64,000 nt of DNA from Pseudomonas fluorescens (GCF_001623525.1 NZ_CP015225.1:5096501-5160500), one strand, 5' to 3'; positions 27,237 to 38,520 are shown, counted from the first letter of the stretch. Notes: a model not told the origin generated them from the sequence alone. Translations and numbers: made by a program.

Positions 27237-29159
27237 ATGGTGCAGTTGTGTTCAATCGAGCAGGCGGTGGATGACGTGCTCGAGCGCCTGCCCGCGCATA
27301 TTCATCTCGGCATGCCCCTGGGGCTAGGCAAACCCAACCTGTTCGCCAACGCGCTGTACCGGCGCATTGCACAACTGCCCGAGCGGCAGTTGACCATCTA
27401 TACGGCCCTGAGCCTGGGCCGACCGAAATTGGGCGATGGTCTGCAGAAGCGCTTCCTCGAGCCCTTTGTCGAACGGGTCTTCGGCGACTATCCCGAACTG
27501 GATTACCTGGCCGACCTGCATCAGGACAGCCTGCCACCCAACATACGAGTCGAGCAGTTCTTCATGCAGCCCGGCAGCTTGCTGCACAGCGCCTCGGCCC
27601 AGCAGAGCTACGTCAGCAGCAACTACAGCCATGCCGCCCGGGACATCAACGCCGCCGGCTTGAACCTGGTGGCGCAACTGGTGGCGAGCGATCCTGAGCA
27701 TCCGGATCGCCTGAGCCTGAGCTGCAACCCGGACATCACCCTCGACCTGCTGCCGATGATCGCCAAGCGGCGGGCGGCCGGGGAGACCATCCTCCTGGTC
27801 GGCCAGGTGCACAACGATTTGCCCTACATGCCGGGCGACGCGGAAGTCGGCATCGACGCTTTCGACCTGTTGATCGACGAGAAGGACAGCCACACCTTGT
27901 TTTCCACGCCGAACATGCCGGTGGGCTTCCAGGACCATCTGATCGGCCTGCACGCCAGTACCCTGGTGCGCGACGGCGGGACGCTGCAGATCGGCATCGG
28001 CGCCATGGGCGATGCATTGACCGCAGCGTTGCTGGCGCGTCAGGCCGATAACGCCGGCTACCAGGCCTTGCTGGCCGATCTGAACCTCAGCCAGTGGGCA
28101 CAATTGATCGAGCGCGAAGGCGGGGTCGAGCCGTTTGCCAAAGGGCTTTATGGCTGCAGTGAAATGTTCGTCAACGGTTTGCTGGTGCTGGCGGAGGCCG
28201 GAATCGTCCGGCGCAAGGTCTATCCCGATGTTCCGACCCAGGAACGGGCCAACGCCGGCACCCTCGATGAGGCGGCGCAACCTGACGGCATTTGCATACA
28301 CGGCGGATTTTTCCTCGGGCCGCGCAGTTTTTATGAGCGCCTGCGCGAGTTGCCGCAAAGCCGTCTTCTCGAATTCAACATGACACGCATCAGTTACATC
28401 AACGAGCTGTACGGCCAGGAACAGCTCAAGCGCCTGCAGCGCCTCGACGCCCGCTTCATCAATACGGTCTTCATCATGACCCTGATGGGTGCCGGGGTGG
28501 CCGATCAGCTGGAGGACGGGCGGGTGCTCAGCGGCGTGGGCGGGCAGTACAACTTCGTTGCCCAGGGCCATGCGCTGGAGGGTGGGCGTTCGATCCTGCT
28601 GCTGCGCAGTTGGCGTGAGGCCGGGGGCGAGATCAGCTCGAATATCGTCTGGGACTACGGACATTGCACGATTCCCCGGCACTTGCGCGACATCGTGGTG
28701 ACCGAATACGGCATCGCCGACCTGCGCGGCAAGACCGATGCGGCGGTGATCGAGGCGCTGCTGAACATCAGCGACTCACGCTTCCAGCCGGGGCTGATCG
28801 AGCAGGCACAAAAAGCCGGTAAGTTGCCGAAGGATTTTCGTCTCGATCCGCGATTCGCCGACAACACTTCGGAGCGTTTGCAGGCGATCCAGGCGCGGCA
28901 TCCGAACCTGTTTCCGGAGTATCCGCTGGGCTGCGATTTTGACGACGTAGAGCGAGACCTGTTGCGGGCGCTGAACTGGCTCAAGAGCAAGTTCAAGCTC
29001 ACCGAGATCCTGGAGCTGGGCAAGGCCGCCCTCGATGCGCCGGAGCCCTGGGAGTTTGCCGGGCATTTGGGGCGGATGCAGCTGACCAGCCCCGAAGGGC
29101 TGAAGGAGGAGTTGTTCCAGCGTTTGTTGCTTGCCGGCCTCAAGGCCACTGCGCCATAG
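27237..29159 (+). CDS. Acetyl-CoA hydrolase/CoA-transferase family protein
   Basis: The ATG at 27237 follows CCAGGAGGG and gives 640 residues, longer than ordinary CoA-transferases (about 430-500). The family glutamate is kept in GLYGCSEMFVNG, and the loop LQIGIGAMGDALT is the CoA-binding strand. The C-terminal block VVTEYGIADLRGKTD is the family end, followed by about 130 extra residues of unknown role. It could be a CoA hydrolase or transferase; the acyl group is not known. Confidence 0.83.
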   Translation: MVQLCSIEQAVDDVLERLPAHIHLGMPLGLGKPNLFANALYRRIAQLPERQLTIYTALSLGRPKLGDGLQKRFLEPFVERVFGDYPELDYLADLHQDSLPPNIRVEQFFMQPGSLLHSASAQQSYVSSNYSHAARDINAAGLNLVAQLVASDPEHPDRLSLSCNPDITLDLLPMIAKRRAAGETILLVGQVHNDLPYMPGDAEVGIDAFDLLIDEKDSHTLFSTPNMPVGFQDHLIGLHASTLVRDGGTLQIGIGAMGDALTAALLARQADNAGYQALLADLNLSQWAQLIEREGGVEPFAKGLYGCSEMFVNGLLVLAEAGIVRRKVYPDVPTQERANAGTLDEAAQPDGICIHGGFFLGPRSFYERLRELPQSRLLEFNMTRISYINELYGQEQLKRLQRLDARFINTVFIMTLMGAGVADQLEDGRVLSGVGGQYNFVAQGHALEGGRSILLLRSWREAGGEISSNIVWDYGHCTIPRHLRDIVVTEYGIADLRGKTDAAVIEALLNISDSRFQPGLIEQAQKAGKLPKDFRLDPRFADNTSERLQAIQARHPNLFPEYPLGCDFDDVERDLLRALNWLKSKFKLTEILELGKAALDAPEPWEFAGHLGRMQLTSPEGLKEELFQRLLLAGLKATAP

Positions 29160-29170
29160 CGAACACCGAT

Positions 29171-29204
29171 AACCCTGTGGGAGCTTGCTCACACCCACAG
29201 GGTT
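29171..29204. terminator. Symmetric stem between convergent gene ends
   Basis: AACCCTGTGGG-AGCTTGCTCACA-CCCACAGGGTT has perfect 11-base arms and holds an AGCTTGCTC core like the REPINs. It lies between the convergent CoA-transferase and xpt genes and can fold on either strand. Confidence 0.65.
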
Positions 29205-29215
29205 AAATGGGGTGC

Positions 29216-29845
<630 letters not shown>

Positions 29846-31855
29846 CTAGCGCTTTAGCATCGCGCGTATATCCGCCAGGGCGCTGTTGCCGCGAACGACT
29901 TTGACTTCCGTCGGCGTGTCGTCGTTGCCTTCCCAGGCCAGGTCGTCGGGCGGCAGCTCATCGAGAAAGCGGCTGGGGGCGCAGTCGATCACTTCGCCGT
30001 ATTGCTTGCGCTTGGCGGCAAAGGTGAAGGCCAGCGTCTGGCGTGCCCGGGTAATGCCGACGTAGGCCAGGCGCCGTTCTTCCTCGATGGTGTCGGCCTC
30101 GATGCTGGAGCGGTGCGGCAGGATTTCTTCTTCCATGCCCATGATGAACACGTAGGGGAATTCCAGGCCCTTGGAGGCGTGCAGCGTCATCATCTGCACG
30201 CCTTCGGCGCCGTCTTCCTCTTCTTGCTGGCGTTCGAGCATGTCCCGCAGCACGAGTTTGCCGATGGCGTCCTCGACGGTCATGTCGCCGTCTTCGTCTT
30301 TTTCCAGGGTGTTCTTCAACGCCTCGATCAGGAACCAGACGTTGCTCATGCGGTAGTCGGCGGCCTTGTCGCTGGAGCTGTTGGTACGCAGCCAGTTTTC
30401 GTAGTCGATGTCCATGACCATGCTGCGCAGTGCTGAAATCGGATCTTCCCCGGCGCACTGTTCGCGAACCTTGTCCATGAAGCGCTTGAAGCGCGCCAGG
30501 CGGTCGGTGAAGCGGCTGTCCAGGTGCTCGCCCAGGCCGATTTCGTCGGTGGCGGCGTACATCGAGATCTTGCGCTCGGTGGCGTAGTTGCCGAGTTTTT
30601 CCAGGGTGGTCGAACCGATTTCCCGGCGCGGCACGTTGATCACCCGCAGGAAGGCGTTGTCGTCGTCCGGGTTCACGATCAGGCGGAAGTAGGCCATCAG
30701 GTCCTTCACTTCCTGGCGTCCGAAAAAGCTGTTGCCCCCCGACAGGCGATAAGGAATCTGGTGGTGCTGCAGTTTCAGCTCGATCAGCTTGGCCTGGTAG
30801 TTGCCGCGGTACAGGATCGCGAAGTCGCTGTACGGCCGGTCGGTGCGCAGGTGCAGGCTGAGGATTTCCATGGCCACGCGCTCGGCTTCGGCGTCTTCGT
30901 TGCGGCAACGGATCACACGGATCTCGTCGCCGTGGCCCATCTCGCTCCACAGTTGTTTTTCGAACTCGTGGGGGTTGTTGGAAATCAGCACGTTGGCACA
31001 GCGCAGGATGCGGCTGGTGGAGCGGTAGTTCTGCTCCAGCATCACCACTTTGAGCGACGGATAGTCATCCTTGAGCAGCATCAGGTTTTCCGGCCGCGCG
31101 CCGCGCCAGGCATAGATCGACTGGTCGTCGTCGCCTACCACGGTGAACTGGTTGCGCGTACCGATCAGCAGCTTCACCAGCAAGTACTGGCTGGCGTTGG
31201 TGTCCTGGTATTCGTCCACCAGCAGGTAGCGGACCTTGTTCTGCCATTTCTCGAGGATGTCGGCGTGGTCCTGGAACAGCTTGACCGGCAACAGGATCAG
31301 GTCGTCGAAGTCCACCGCGTTGAACGCCTTGAGCGTGCGCTGGTAGTGGGTGTAGACGATGGCGGCGGTCTGCTCCTTGGGATTACGGGCGTTTTCCAGG
31401 GCTTGTGGCGGCAGGATCAGGTCGTTTTTCCACGAGCCGATCATGTTCTTGATCTCGTCCACGCCGTCGTCGCCCGAGTATTCCTTCTGCATGATGTCGG
31501 TCATCAGGGCCTTGACGTCGGTCTCGTCGAAAATCGAGAACCCTGGCTTATAGCCCAGCCGCGCGTGTTCCTTGCGGATGATGTTCAGGCCCAGGTTGTG
31601 GAAGGTGCAGACCGTCAGGCCGCGGCCTTCGCCGGCGCGCAGCAGGCCGCCGACCCGTTCCTTCATTTCCCGGGCGGCCTTGTTGGTGAAGGTCATGGCG
31701 ACGATGTACTGGGCGCGGATGCCACAATTCTGGATCAGGTGCGCGATCTTGCGGGTGATTACGCTGGTCTTGCCGGAGCCTGCACCGGCGAGCACCAAAA
31801 GAGGGCCGCCGACATAGTTCACGGCTTCTTGCTGCCGGGGATTGAGTCGGGACAT
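29846..31855 (-). CDS. rep: ATP-dependent DNA helicase Rep
   Basis: Rep is a superfamily 1A 3'-5' helicase that moves with the replication fork and clears proteins. Motif I GAGSGKTS (residues 21-28), motif Ia MTFTNKAA, motif II VDEYQDTNASQ, motif III GDDDQSIYAWRGA, and motif VI YVGITRARQ are all present. The 669-residue length is right for Rep rather than UvrD (about 720-730). The start lacks a strong ribosome site. Confidence 0.96.
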   Translation of the reverse strand: MSRLNPRQQEAVNYVGGPLLVLAGAGSGKTSVITRKIAHLIQNCGIRAQYIVAMTFTNKAAREMKERVGGLLRAGEGRGLTVCTFHNLGLNIIRKEHARLGYKPGFSIFDETDVKALMTDIMQKEYSGDDGVDEIKNMIGSWKNDLILPPQALENARNPKEQTAAIVYTHYQRTLKAFNAVDFDDLILLPVKLFQDHADILEKWQNKVRYLLVDEYQDTNASQYLLVKLLIGTRNQFTVVGDDDQSIYAWRGARPENLMLLKDDYPSLKVVMLEQNYRSTSRILRCANVLISNNPHEFEKQLWSEMGHGDEIRVIRCRNEDAEAERVAMEILSLHLRTDRPYSDFAILYRGNYQAKLIELKLQHHQIPYRLSGGNSFFGRQEVKDLMAYFRLIVNPDDDNAFLRVINVPRREIGSTTLEKLGNYATERKISMYAATDEIGLGEHLDSRFTDRLARFKRFMDKVREQCAGEDPISALRSMVMDIDYENWLRTNSSSDKAADYRMSNVWFLIEALKNTLEKDEDGDMTVEDAIGKLVLRDMLERQQEEEDGAEGVQMMTLHASKGLEFPYVFIMGMEEEILPHRSSIEADTIEEERRLAYVGITRARQTLAFTFAAKRKQYGEVIDCAPSRFLDELPPDDLAWEGNDDTPTEVKVVRGNSALADIRAMLKR

Positions 31856-32128
31856 GACAGAGTCAGGGAGTCGTTTGCGAAATGGGCCGGCATTTTAACA
31901 GGCTCTGAGAATTGTGCTGCTCTGTCCGACTTGTGACGCACAGCGCATTGTCATTTGCCGCTTCTGCTACTTTCACGCAGGATGTGGGGCCAATTGCGTC
32001 CAGCGCAGGATTTGGAGTGGAAAAAAACCACCAAAACCGCGTGTTTGAGAACCATTGGCATTGGTCATTGCCCATCGGCGCGTCATAATGCCCGGCGCCT
32101 ACCACCTTGCAGAGTCTAGGGAGTCAGC

Positions 32129-33799
32129 TTGTCAACGCCTGTCGAACCCTTGCGTTTGCTGTTATTGGCCCAAGAGCCTGCGTGGTCAGCAATATTGCGC
32201 GAGTGCCTGGCGCCCTTGGGGCCCTCGGTCGTGTTGATCAGCGCCCCGAGCTGGGAGTCGGTCAGCAGCCTGTTCGAAGATAATCGCAACGCGGTGTTGC
32301 TGACCGTTACGGCGTTGCAGCCGGCGCCGGGCCGTTGCAGCCTGCCGACGATCCTGTTGCTTGAGCACGAGCCGGCGGTTGCCCCCGACGGTGTCAGCGA
32401 CTGGTTGGTGCGTGATGTCCTCGACAGCGCGACCCTGCGTCGTTGCCTGCGCCATGTGCGCGAACGCGGCGTGCTGGAAAACACCTTGCAGCGCCTCGCC
32501 GAACAGGACCCGTTGACGGGCATCGCCAATCGCCAGGGTTTCCAGACGCTGCTGGCGGCGCGCCTGGCGGAAAACGACGGCCGTGGCCTGGCGCTCGGTC
32601 ACCTGGACCTGGACAACTTTCGTCACGCCAACGACGCCCTCGGTCACCAGGCCGGTGACCGCTTGATCCTGCAAGTGGTGTCGCGGCTCAAGAGCTCGCT
32701 CGAGGCCGGCGATCAATTGGCGCGGTTGGGCAGTGATGAATTTGCCCTGCTGATCGACACCCGCCGCGCACCACAGCGGGCCGAGTGGATGGCCGAGCGT
32801 ATTACCGAAGCCTTGGCCGAACCCTATTGGGTGGACGGTGAAAGCCTGCTGATCGGCTGCAGCCTGGGCGTTGCCCATGCTCGCGCCCAGGCCGGCGCCG
32901 ATCCGCTGATGTGGCACGCCCACATCGCCATGCAGCAGGCCAAGAGCACCCAGGGCTGCACCTTTCATATCTTCAACGAGCGCATCAATCGCAACGCCCG
33001 CAGCCTCGCCGACCTGGAAAGCGAACTGCGCCGGGCACTGCGCCGTGACGAGTTGGAACTGCATTACCAGCCACGGCTGAACCTCGATGGCGGCCACATT
33101 GTCGGCCTCGAAGCGTTGGTACGCTGGCGTCACGGCGAACGTGGCTTGCTGCCACCGAGTGAGTTCGTGCCGCTGGCCGAACAGAGCGGCCTGATCGTGC
33201 CGCTGGGCTACTGGGTGATTTCCCGGGCGCTGCGGGACATGCAGGCCCTGCGCGAGCGTGGGCTGGCGCCGTTGCACATGGCGGTCAACCTGTCGTTCCG
33301 GCAGTTCCAGGACAGCCAGTTGCTGCCGACCCTGAGCCGGCTGATTGCCGAGCGGGGTGTCGAGGCGCAATGGCTGGAGTTCGAACTCACCGAAACCGCC
33401 GTCATGCGCCGCAGCGAACTGGTCAAGCAGACCATGGATGCCCTGGGCCGCCTGGGGGTGCGCTTCTCCCTGGACGACTTCGGCACCGGCTTCTCCTCGT
33501 TCGTGCACCTCAACAGCCTGCCGATCGCCTTGCTCAAGATCGACAAGAGCTTCGTCGGTGGCATGGAGCAGCGCGAAGAGAACCGCAAACTGGTGCACGC
33601 GATGATCAACCTGGCGCACAACCTCAATCTGGAAGTGGTGGCCGAAGGTGTGGAAACCCAGGAACAACTGGACCTGCTACGCGGCTTCGGTTGCGACCAG
33701 GTGCAGGGTTTCCTGATCAGCAAGCCGTTGCCGTTGCCGGAGTTGGTTGAGTACTTGATGTTCGAGGGTGATCAGCAGTCGATGCTGGAAATCAGCTGA
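32129..33799 (+). CDS. c-di-GMP phosphodiesterase with degenerate GGDEF and intact EAL domain (ProE-like)
   Basis: The 556 residues hold an N-terminal region of about 130 residues with receiver-like features, a GGDEF domain whose signature is GSDEF (RLGSDEF), and an EAL domain. In the EAL half all catalytic residues are kept: EALVRW, VNLSFRQF, ELTET, DDFGTGFSS, LKIDKSF, and EGVE...QGF. So it should hydrolyse c-di-GMP, with the GGDEF part inactive or GTP-binding. The gene stands where P. aeruginosa PA5295 (ProE) stands. The TTG start (32129) follows TAGGGAG. Confidence 0.87.
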   Translation: MSTPVEPLRLLLLAQEPAWSAILRECLAPLGPSVVLISAPSWESVSSLFEDNRNAVLLTVTALQPAPGRCSLPTILLLEHEPAVAPDGVSDWLVRDVLDSATLRRCLRHVRERGVLENTLQRLAEQDPLTGIANRQGFQTLLAARLAENDGRGLALGHLDLDNFRHANDALGHQAGDRLILQVVSRLKSSLEAGDQLARLGSDEFALLIDTRRAPQRAEWMAERITEALAEPYWVDGESLLIGCSLGVAHARAQAGADPLMWHAHIAMQQAKSTQGCTFHIFNERINRNARSLADLESELRRALRRDELELHYQPRLNLDGGHIVGLEALVRWRHGERGLLPPSEFVPLAEQSGLIVPLGYWVISRALRDMQALRERGLAPLHMAVNLSFRQFQDSQLLPTLSRLIAERGVEAQWLEFELTETAVMRRSELVKQTMDALGRLGVRFSLDDFGTGFSSFVHLNSLPIALLKIDKSFVGGMEQREENRKLVHAMINLAHNLNLEVVAEGVETQEQLDLLRGFGCDQVQGFLISKPLPLPELVEYLMFEGDQQSMLEIS

Positions 33800-33805
33800 C
33801 ACAAA

Positions 33806-33838
33806 CCCATGTGTGCGGGCTTGCTCGCTCCCACAAAG
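33806..33838. repeat. Single REP-like unit
   Basis: A lone copy (GTGCGGGCTTGCTCGCTCCCACA) of the family A half-unit lies between the convergent EAL and MATE genes. It has no partner, so it is a solo REP or a decayed REPIN. Confidence 0.5.
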
Positions 33839-33847
33839 GGATGGATT

Positions 33848-35242
33848 TCACTTGGCCTGGATGGCCTCGAAACGCTGCCGTCCGGGCTCACTGCGAATCA
33901 TCCGCTTCATCTTCCATTCAAACGCCGCTGTCAGGCTCACGGCCGCGCAGGCCAGCCCCAGGGCCAGGCCCCACCAGACGCCAGTCGGCCCCCAGTTCAG
34001 GTGGAACGCCATCCACCACGCCGCCGGCGCGCCGATCAGCCAATAGCAACCCAGGCCCACCAGGAAGGTGGTCTTGGCGTCCTTGAGCCCGCGAATGCAG
34101 CCCATGGCGATGGTTTGCGTGCCATCGAACAGCTCGAACCATGCAGCCACCGCCAGCAGGCTCACAGCCAGGTTGATCACATCGCGGAACGCCGGGTCGT
34201 CGTGGTCCAGGAACAAGCCGACCAATTGATGGGGCAGCAGCCAGAACACCATGGCGAACGCCAGCATGGCGGCCGCGCCAAAGCCAATCCCGACCCGACC
34301 GGCCAGGCGTGCCATCAGCAGTTGCCCGGCACCGTAGTGCTGGCCGATGCGCATGGTGATGGCGTAGGACATCCCGGCCGGCACCATGAACGCCACCGAG
34401 ACGATTTGCAGCGCGATCTGGTGGGCTGCCAACGACGTGCTGCCCATGGTGCCCATGCACAGCGCGGCGAACGCAAACAGCCCGACCTCCACCGCGTAGG
34501 TGCCGCCAATCGGCAGGCCCAGGCGCCACAGTTCCTTGAGGTACTGGCGATTGGGCCGCGACAGGCCTTCGAGCAACGGATAGGCGCGGTAGGCCGGGTG
34601 CCGATGGATATGCCAGGCCAGCGCCAGGGCCATGCAGTTGGCAACGATAGCCGTGACCAGGCCAATCCCCATCAGGCCGAGTTTCGGCAGGCCGAACATT
34701 CCGGTGATGAGCGCGTAATTGAGCAGGAAGTTGGCCACGGTGCCGCCGAGGCTGATCACCATGACCGGTGTGGCCCGGCCAATGGCGCTGGTGAAACCGC
34801 GCAGGGCCATGAAGCTCAAGTAGCCGGGCAGGGCGAACGGCAGCGCCAGCAGGAACTGTCCGGCGGACAGCACGTTGGTTTCGGTCTGGCCGAACATCAG
34901 CAGCACTGGTTTGAGATTCCACAACAGCAACCCGGCCATCAGCGCCATCAGCCAGGCCAGCCATAACCCGGCCTGGGTCAACCGGGTGGCGCCTTCGACA
35001 TCGCCTGCGCCCTGGCGGATCGCGACCAGCGTGCCCACCGCAGCGATCACGCCGATGCAGAAGATCGACACGAACGAATAGGTGGCCGCCCCAAGCCCGC
35101 CGCCGGCCAAGGCTTCGGGGCTCAGGCGCGCCATCATCACGGTGTCGGTGAGCACCATCAGCATGTGCGCCAACTGCGAGGCAATCAACGGCCCCGCCAG
35201 CCGCAGGAGGGCCCAGAGTTCGGTACGCACCGGATGCCGCAT
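33848..35242 (-). CDS. MATE-family multidrug efflux transporter (NorM-like)
   Basis: The protein has about 464 residues and twelve membrane segments in two halves, as in NorM sodium- or proton-driven exporters. The MATE block PLIASQLAHMLMVLTDTVMMA lies near the N-terminus. Three in-frame starts lie close together: GTG at 35251, ATG at 35248 and ATG at 35242. The last has GGAG 10 bases before it. The gene is divergent from the LysR regulator, which is a natural candidate for its control. Substrate unknown. Confidence 0.88.
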   Translation of the reverse strand: MRHPVRTELWALLRLAGPLIASQLAHMLMVLTDTVMMARLSPEALAGGGLGAATYSFVSIFCIGVIAAVGTLVAIRQGAGDVEGATRLTQAGLWLAWLMALMAGLLLWNLKPVLLMFGQTETNVLSAGQFLLALPFALPGYLSFMALRGFTSAIGRATPVMVISLGGTVANFLLNYALITGMFGLPKLGLMGIGLVTAIVANCMALALAWHIHRHPAYRAYPLLEGLSRPNRQYLKELWRLGLPIGGTYAVEVGLFAFAALCMGTMGSTSLAAHQIALQIVSVAFMVPAGMSYAITMRIGQHYGAGQLLMARLAGRVGIGFGAAAMLAFAMVFWLLPHQLVGLFLDHDDPAFRDVINLAVSLLAVAAWFELFDGTQTIAMGCIRGLKDAKTTFLVGLGCYWLIGAPAAWWMAFHLNWGPTGVWWGLALGLACAAVSLTAAFEWKMKRMIRSEPGRQRFEAIQAK

Positions 35243-35400
35243 GATCATCACGCTCCATGTTCAAACAAGGCAGTAAAGCAACGATTCTCGGCGCTCTCGG
35301 CGGATTGCACAAAGGGATAAAAAAGATCGCTGGCATGATTAAAACTCATGCTGGACGCGTTTCTGGTAGGGTTTGCAAACAACGCCATGGAGCTTTTGCG

Positions 35401-36321
35401 ATGTCTCGTCGTCTTCCTCCTCTTTATGCGCTGCGGGCATTCGAAGCCGCGGCGCGCTACAGCTCGTTCACCCGCGCCGCTGAAGAGCTGTCGATCACCC
35501 AGAGCGCCGTCAGCCGGCACATTCGCACGCTGGAAGATCACTTTGCCTGTCGGCTGTTCTTGCGCAGCGGCCGTAACCTGCAATTGACCGAGGCCGCACG
35601 GTTGCTGTTGCCGGGCGTACGTGAGGGCTTCATGGCGCTGGAGCGGGCTTGCCATACCTTGCATGGTGAGGACGGCATCCTGCGCATGAAGGCGCCTTCC
35701 ACGCTGACCATGCGCTGGTTGTTGGCGCGCTTGAGTCGCTTCCGGCATTTGCAGCCCGGCAACGAGGTGCAACTGACCAGTGCCTGGATGGACGTCGACT
35801 CGGTGGACTTCAACGTCGAGCCCTTCGATTGCGCCGTGCTACTGGGCAACGGGCATTTTCCGGCAGACTGGGAGGCCAGTTTGCTGTTTCCCGAGGAATT
35901 GATCCCGGTGGGCGCGCCGAACCTGTTGAACGACCAGCCCTGGGATGTGGCGCGGTTGGCCAGCGCTGAATTGCTGCACCCCACGCCGGATCGCCGGGAC
36001 TGGCGCAATTGGCTGCAACGCATGGGGCTGTCCGACAAGGTCTCGCTCAAAGGGGGGCAGGTGTTCGATACCCTGGAGCTGGGCATGATCGCGGCAGCAC
36101 GCGGCTATGGGGTCTCCATGGGCGATCTGCTGATGGTGGCTGAAGACGTCGCCCAGGGGCGCCTGAGCCTGCCATGGCCGACGGCTGTCGCCAGCGGTGA
36201 ACACTATTACCTGGTCTGGCCGAAAACCCGGCCGGGAGGTGAACGTTTGCGCCGGCTCAGCGACTTCCTCCAAGGTGAGGTGAAGGCCATGCAATTACCT
36301 GATGTGCAGCGTCTGGGCTGA
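35401..36321 (+). CDS. LysR-family transcriptional regulator (GcvA-like)
   Basis: The ATG at 35401 follows GGAGCTTTTGCG and gives 306 residues. The helix-turn-helix covers residues about 5-60 (LRAFEAAARYSSFTRAAEELSITQSAVSRHIRTLE), of the GcvA/DsdC subgroup. The rest is a periplasmic-binding-like effector domain. The earlier starts of the longer frame lie in the intergenic region shared with the MATE gene. The target and effector are unknown; the divergent MATE gene is one candidate. Confidence 0.87.
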   Translation: MSRRLPPLYALRAFEAAARYSSFTRAAEELSITQSAVSRHIRTLEDHFACRLFLRSGRNLQLTEAARLLLPGVREGFMALERACHTLHGEDGILRMKAPSTLTMRWLLARLSRFRHLQPGNEVQLTSAWMDVDSVDFNVEPFDCAVLLGNGHFPADWEASLLFPEELIPVGAPNLLNDQPWDVARLASAELLHPTPDRRDWRNWLQRMGLSDKVSLKGGQVFDTLELGMIAAARGYGVSMGDLLMVAEDVAQGRLSLPWPTAVASGEHYYLVWPKTRPGGERLRRLSDFLQGEVKAMQLPDVQRLG

Positions 36322-36508
36322 AACGTTGCAGTTGGCGTGCTAGCCACTTGATATTAATCCTTCCAAGCCGCTCAAGTATTTGGCTTTGCCGCCGAATCCG
36401 TGAACATGGAACCCTCGTTCAGAAAGGGTCTACTTACACCTCACCCGAATAAAATGCCGAGCGTGCGAGCGTGATCAGGATGATCCGGTCTCTCGGCCAG
36501 GAGCCGTC

Positions 36509-38485
36509 ATGTCTCAACCCCGTGCCCGGATCGCCTCACAGCTAGGCCTTGCCCTCGCTGTGATATTGGCGGTCGTGATCTCCGGCAGTACCGTCTTCGC
36601 CTTGCGTTCGCTGGACGCTGCCAACCTCGCCACCCGTGAAGAACACCTGGCCAGCGAAGCGCGCCTGATGGCCGATCAGCTCAATACGTTCCACGGTACC
36701 TTGCGCGAGAGTACCCAGCGCTTGGCCGGCCTGTTCGAAAAGCGCTTCAGCGCGGGCCTGAGCGTGCATCCAGACCAGCCGGTGACAGTGGCGGGCGTGC
36801 AAACCCCAGGCTTGAACCTGGGTAGCGAAGTGTTGAACAACAACTTCAAGGAAGTGGACGACTTCAAAGCGATGACAGCCGGGGTCGCCACGGTATTCGT
36901 GCGCAGCGGCGACGATTTCATCCGCGTCAGTACTTCCGTCAGCAAACAGGACGGTACGCGGGCCATCGGCACTGTGCTCGACCGCGCCGGTCCCGCCTAC
37001 GGCCCGGTGATCAGCGGGCAGAGCTACATTGGTCGGGCCCTGCTTTTCGGGCGCTTCTACATGTCGCAGTACACGCCGGTACGCGACAGCAGCGGCAAGA
37101 TCATTGCCGTGTTGTACGTAGGCTTCGACTACACCGATGCGCAGAACGCGCAGTTCGAGAACCTCAAGCGCTTCCGTATCGGCCAGACCGGTTCCCTGGC
37201 GCTGCTGGACGAACAAAACAAATGGCTGGTACCGCCGGCCGGCGTTCAGGCGCTGGACAACGCTACCGCAACCATCACGGGCCTGATCAAAAAGCCGGGC
37301 AAAGGCGCGTTCTGGACCGATACCGCCGAAGACTTCTACAGCGTTGCCGTACCGTTCGAAGGTGGGCCGTGGGCGGTGGTGGCGAGCATGCCCAAAACCG
37401 AGATTCGTGCCGTGACCTGGAGCGTCGGTACGCAACTGGCCATTGGCAGCCTGCTGGCGATGTTGTTGGCGGTCGGCTCGGCGATGTGGTTGCTGCGCAG
37501 CAAACTGGCGCCGCTCGGGGACCTGGTGCGCCAGGCCGAAGCCTTGGGCGCCGGTGACCTGAGCGTGCGCCTGAACGTGTCGAGCCATGATGAGATCGGT
37601 CAGTTGGCCCGTGCCTTCAACCAGATGAGCCAGGCCTTGTCGACCATGGTTGAGCACATCCGCAAGGCCTCCCAGGAGGTCAACAGCCGTGCCCAGGCGC
37701 TGTCCGGGTTGTCCAGCGGGGCGTATGAAGGCATGGAGCAGCAATCCGGCGAAATCACCAGCATGGCCGGCGCGGTGGAAGAGTTCAGTGCGACCTCATT
37801 GAACATTGCCGACAACATGGGCAACACCGAGCGCCTGGCCCAGGAAAACGCCCAGCAAACCCGCATTGGCCGAACCTCGATGGACGAAGCGTCGTCGTCC
37901 CTGGAGCAAATTGCCGGTGCGCTGAACAGCACGGCCACGGTCATCAATACCTTGGGCCAGCGCTCCCAGGAAATCGGCGGCATCGTGGGTGTGATCACCT
38001 CGATCGCCGAGCAGACCAACCTGCTGGCCTTGAACGCCGCCATCGAAGCCGCCCGCGCAGGCGAGCAGGGCCGTGGTTTCGCCGTGGTGGCCGATGAAGT
38101 CCGCAGCCTGGCTTCCCGTACTCGCCAGGCTACTGACGAAATTTCCAGCATGATCAATAGCATCCAGCAGGAAACCGGCAATGCCATCAGCACGATGGAG
38201 CAGGGCAACCTGTTGATGCAGGAAGGCCTGTCGCGCAACGCCAACGTGGCCACGGCCCTGGCCCGAATCGATGAGCAGAGCCGTTCGGCGGGCCAGCAGT
38301 TTGCGGCGATCACCACCGCCACACAGGAACAAAGCAGCACTGCGACCCTGCTCAGCAGTAACCTGCAAAGCATCGCCATGGCCAACAGCGAACAGCGCGA
38401 AGTGGTCTCGAACCTGGCACTCACCGCCAAGGAACTGGAGAAACTGGCCCAGGACCTGCGCCAAGAGGTTGATCGGTTCCGCTGA
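36509..38485 (+). CDS. Methyl-accepting chemotaxis protein with Cache-type sensor
   Basis: The 658-residue receptor has a first membrane helix (about 12-34), a periplasmic Cache_3-Cache_2-like domain (about 35-300, including [20 protein letters not shown] and [19 protein letters not shown]), a second helix (about 303-323), a HAMP unit, and a long signalling hairpin with tip [32 protein letters not shown]. No chemotaxis enzyme gene is nearby. The ligand is unknown. The CAGGAG before the ATG supports the start. Confidence 0.9.
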   Translation: MSQPRARIASQLGLALAVILAVVISGSTVFALRSLDAANLATREEHLASEARLMADQLNTFHGTLRESTQRLAGLFEKRFSAGLSVHPDQPVTVAGVQTPGLNLGSEVLNNNFKEVDDFKAMTAGVATVFVRSGDDFIRVSTSVSKQDGTRAIGTVLDRAGPAYGPVISGQSYIGRALLFGRFYMSQYTPVRDSSGKIIAVLYVGFDYTDAQNAQFENLKRFRIGQTGSLALLDEQNKWLVPPAGVQALDNATATITGLIKKPGKGAFWTDTAEDFYSVAVPFEGGPWAVVASMPKTEIRAVTWSVGTQLAIGSLLAMLLAVGSAMWLLRSKLAPLGDLVRQAEALGAGDLSVRLNVSSHDEIGQLARAFNQMSQALSTMVEHIRKASQEVNSRAQALSGLSSGAYEGMEQQSGEITSMAGAVEEFSATSLNIADNMGNTERLAQENAQQTRIGRTSMDEASSSLEQIAGALNSTATVINTLGQRSQEIGGIVGVITSIAEQTNLLALNAAIEAARAGEQGRGFAVVADEVRSLASRTRQATDEISSMINSIQQETGNAISTMEQGNLLMQEGLSRNANVATALARIDEQSRSAGQQFAAITTATQEQSSTATLLSSNLQSIAMANSEQREVVSNLALTAKELEKLAQDLRQEVDRFR

Positions 38486-38520
38486 AGACTCCCGTCATGA
38501 GCAAGCTCACCCATACCCCA

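Noticed and set aside
30524..31936. 470-codon frame opposite rep
   Set aside because: Antisense shadow of a helicase gene with all motifs intact.
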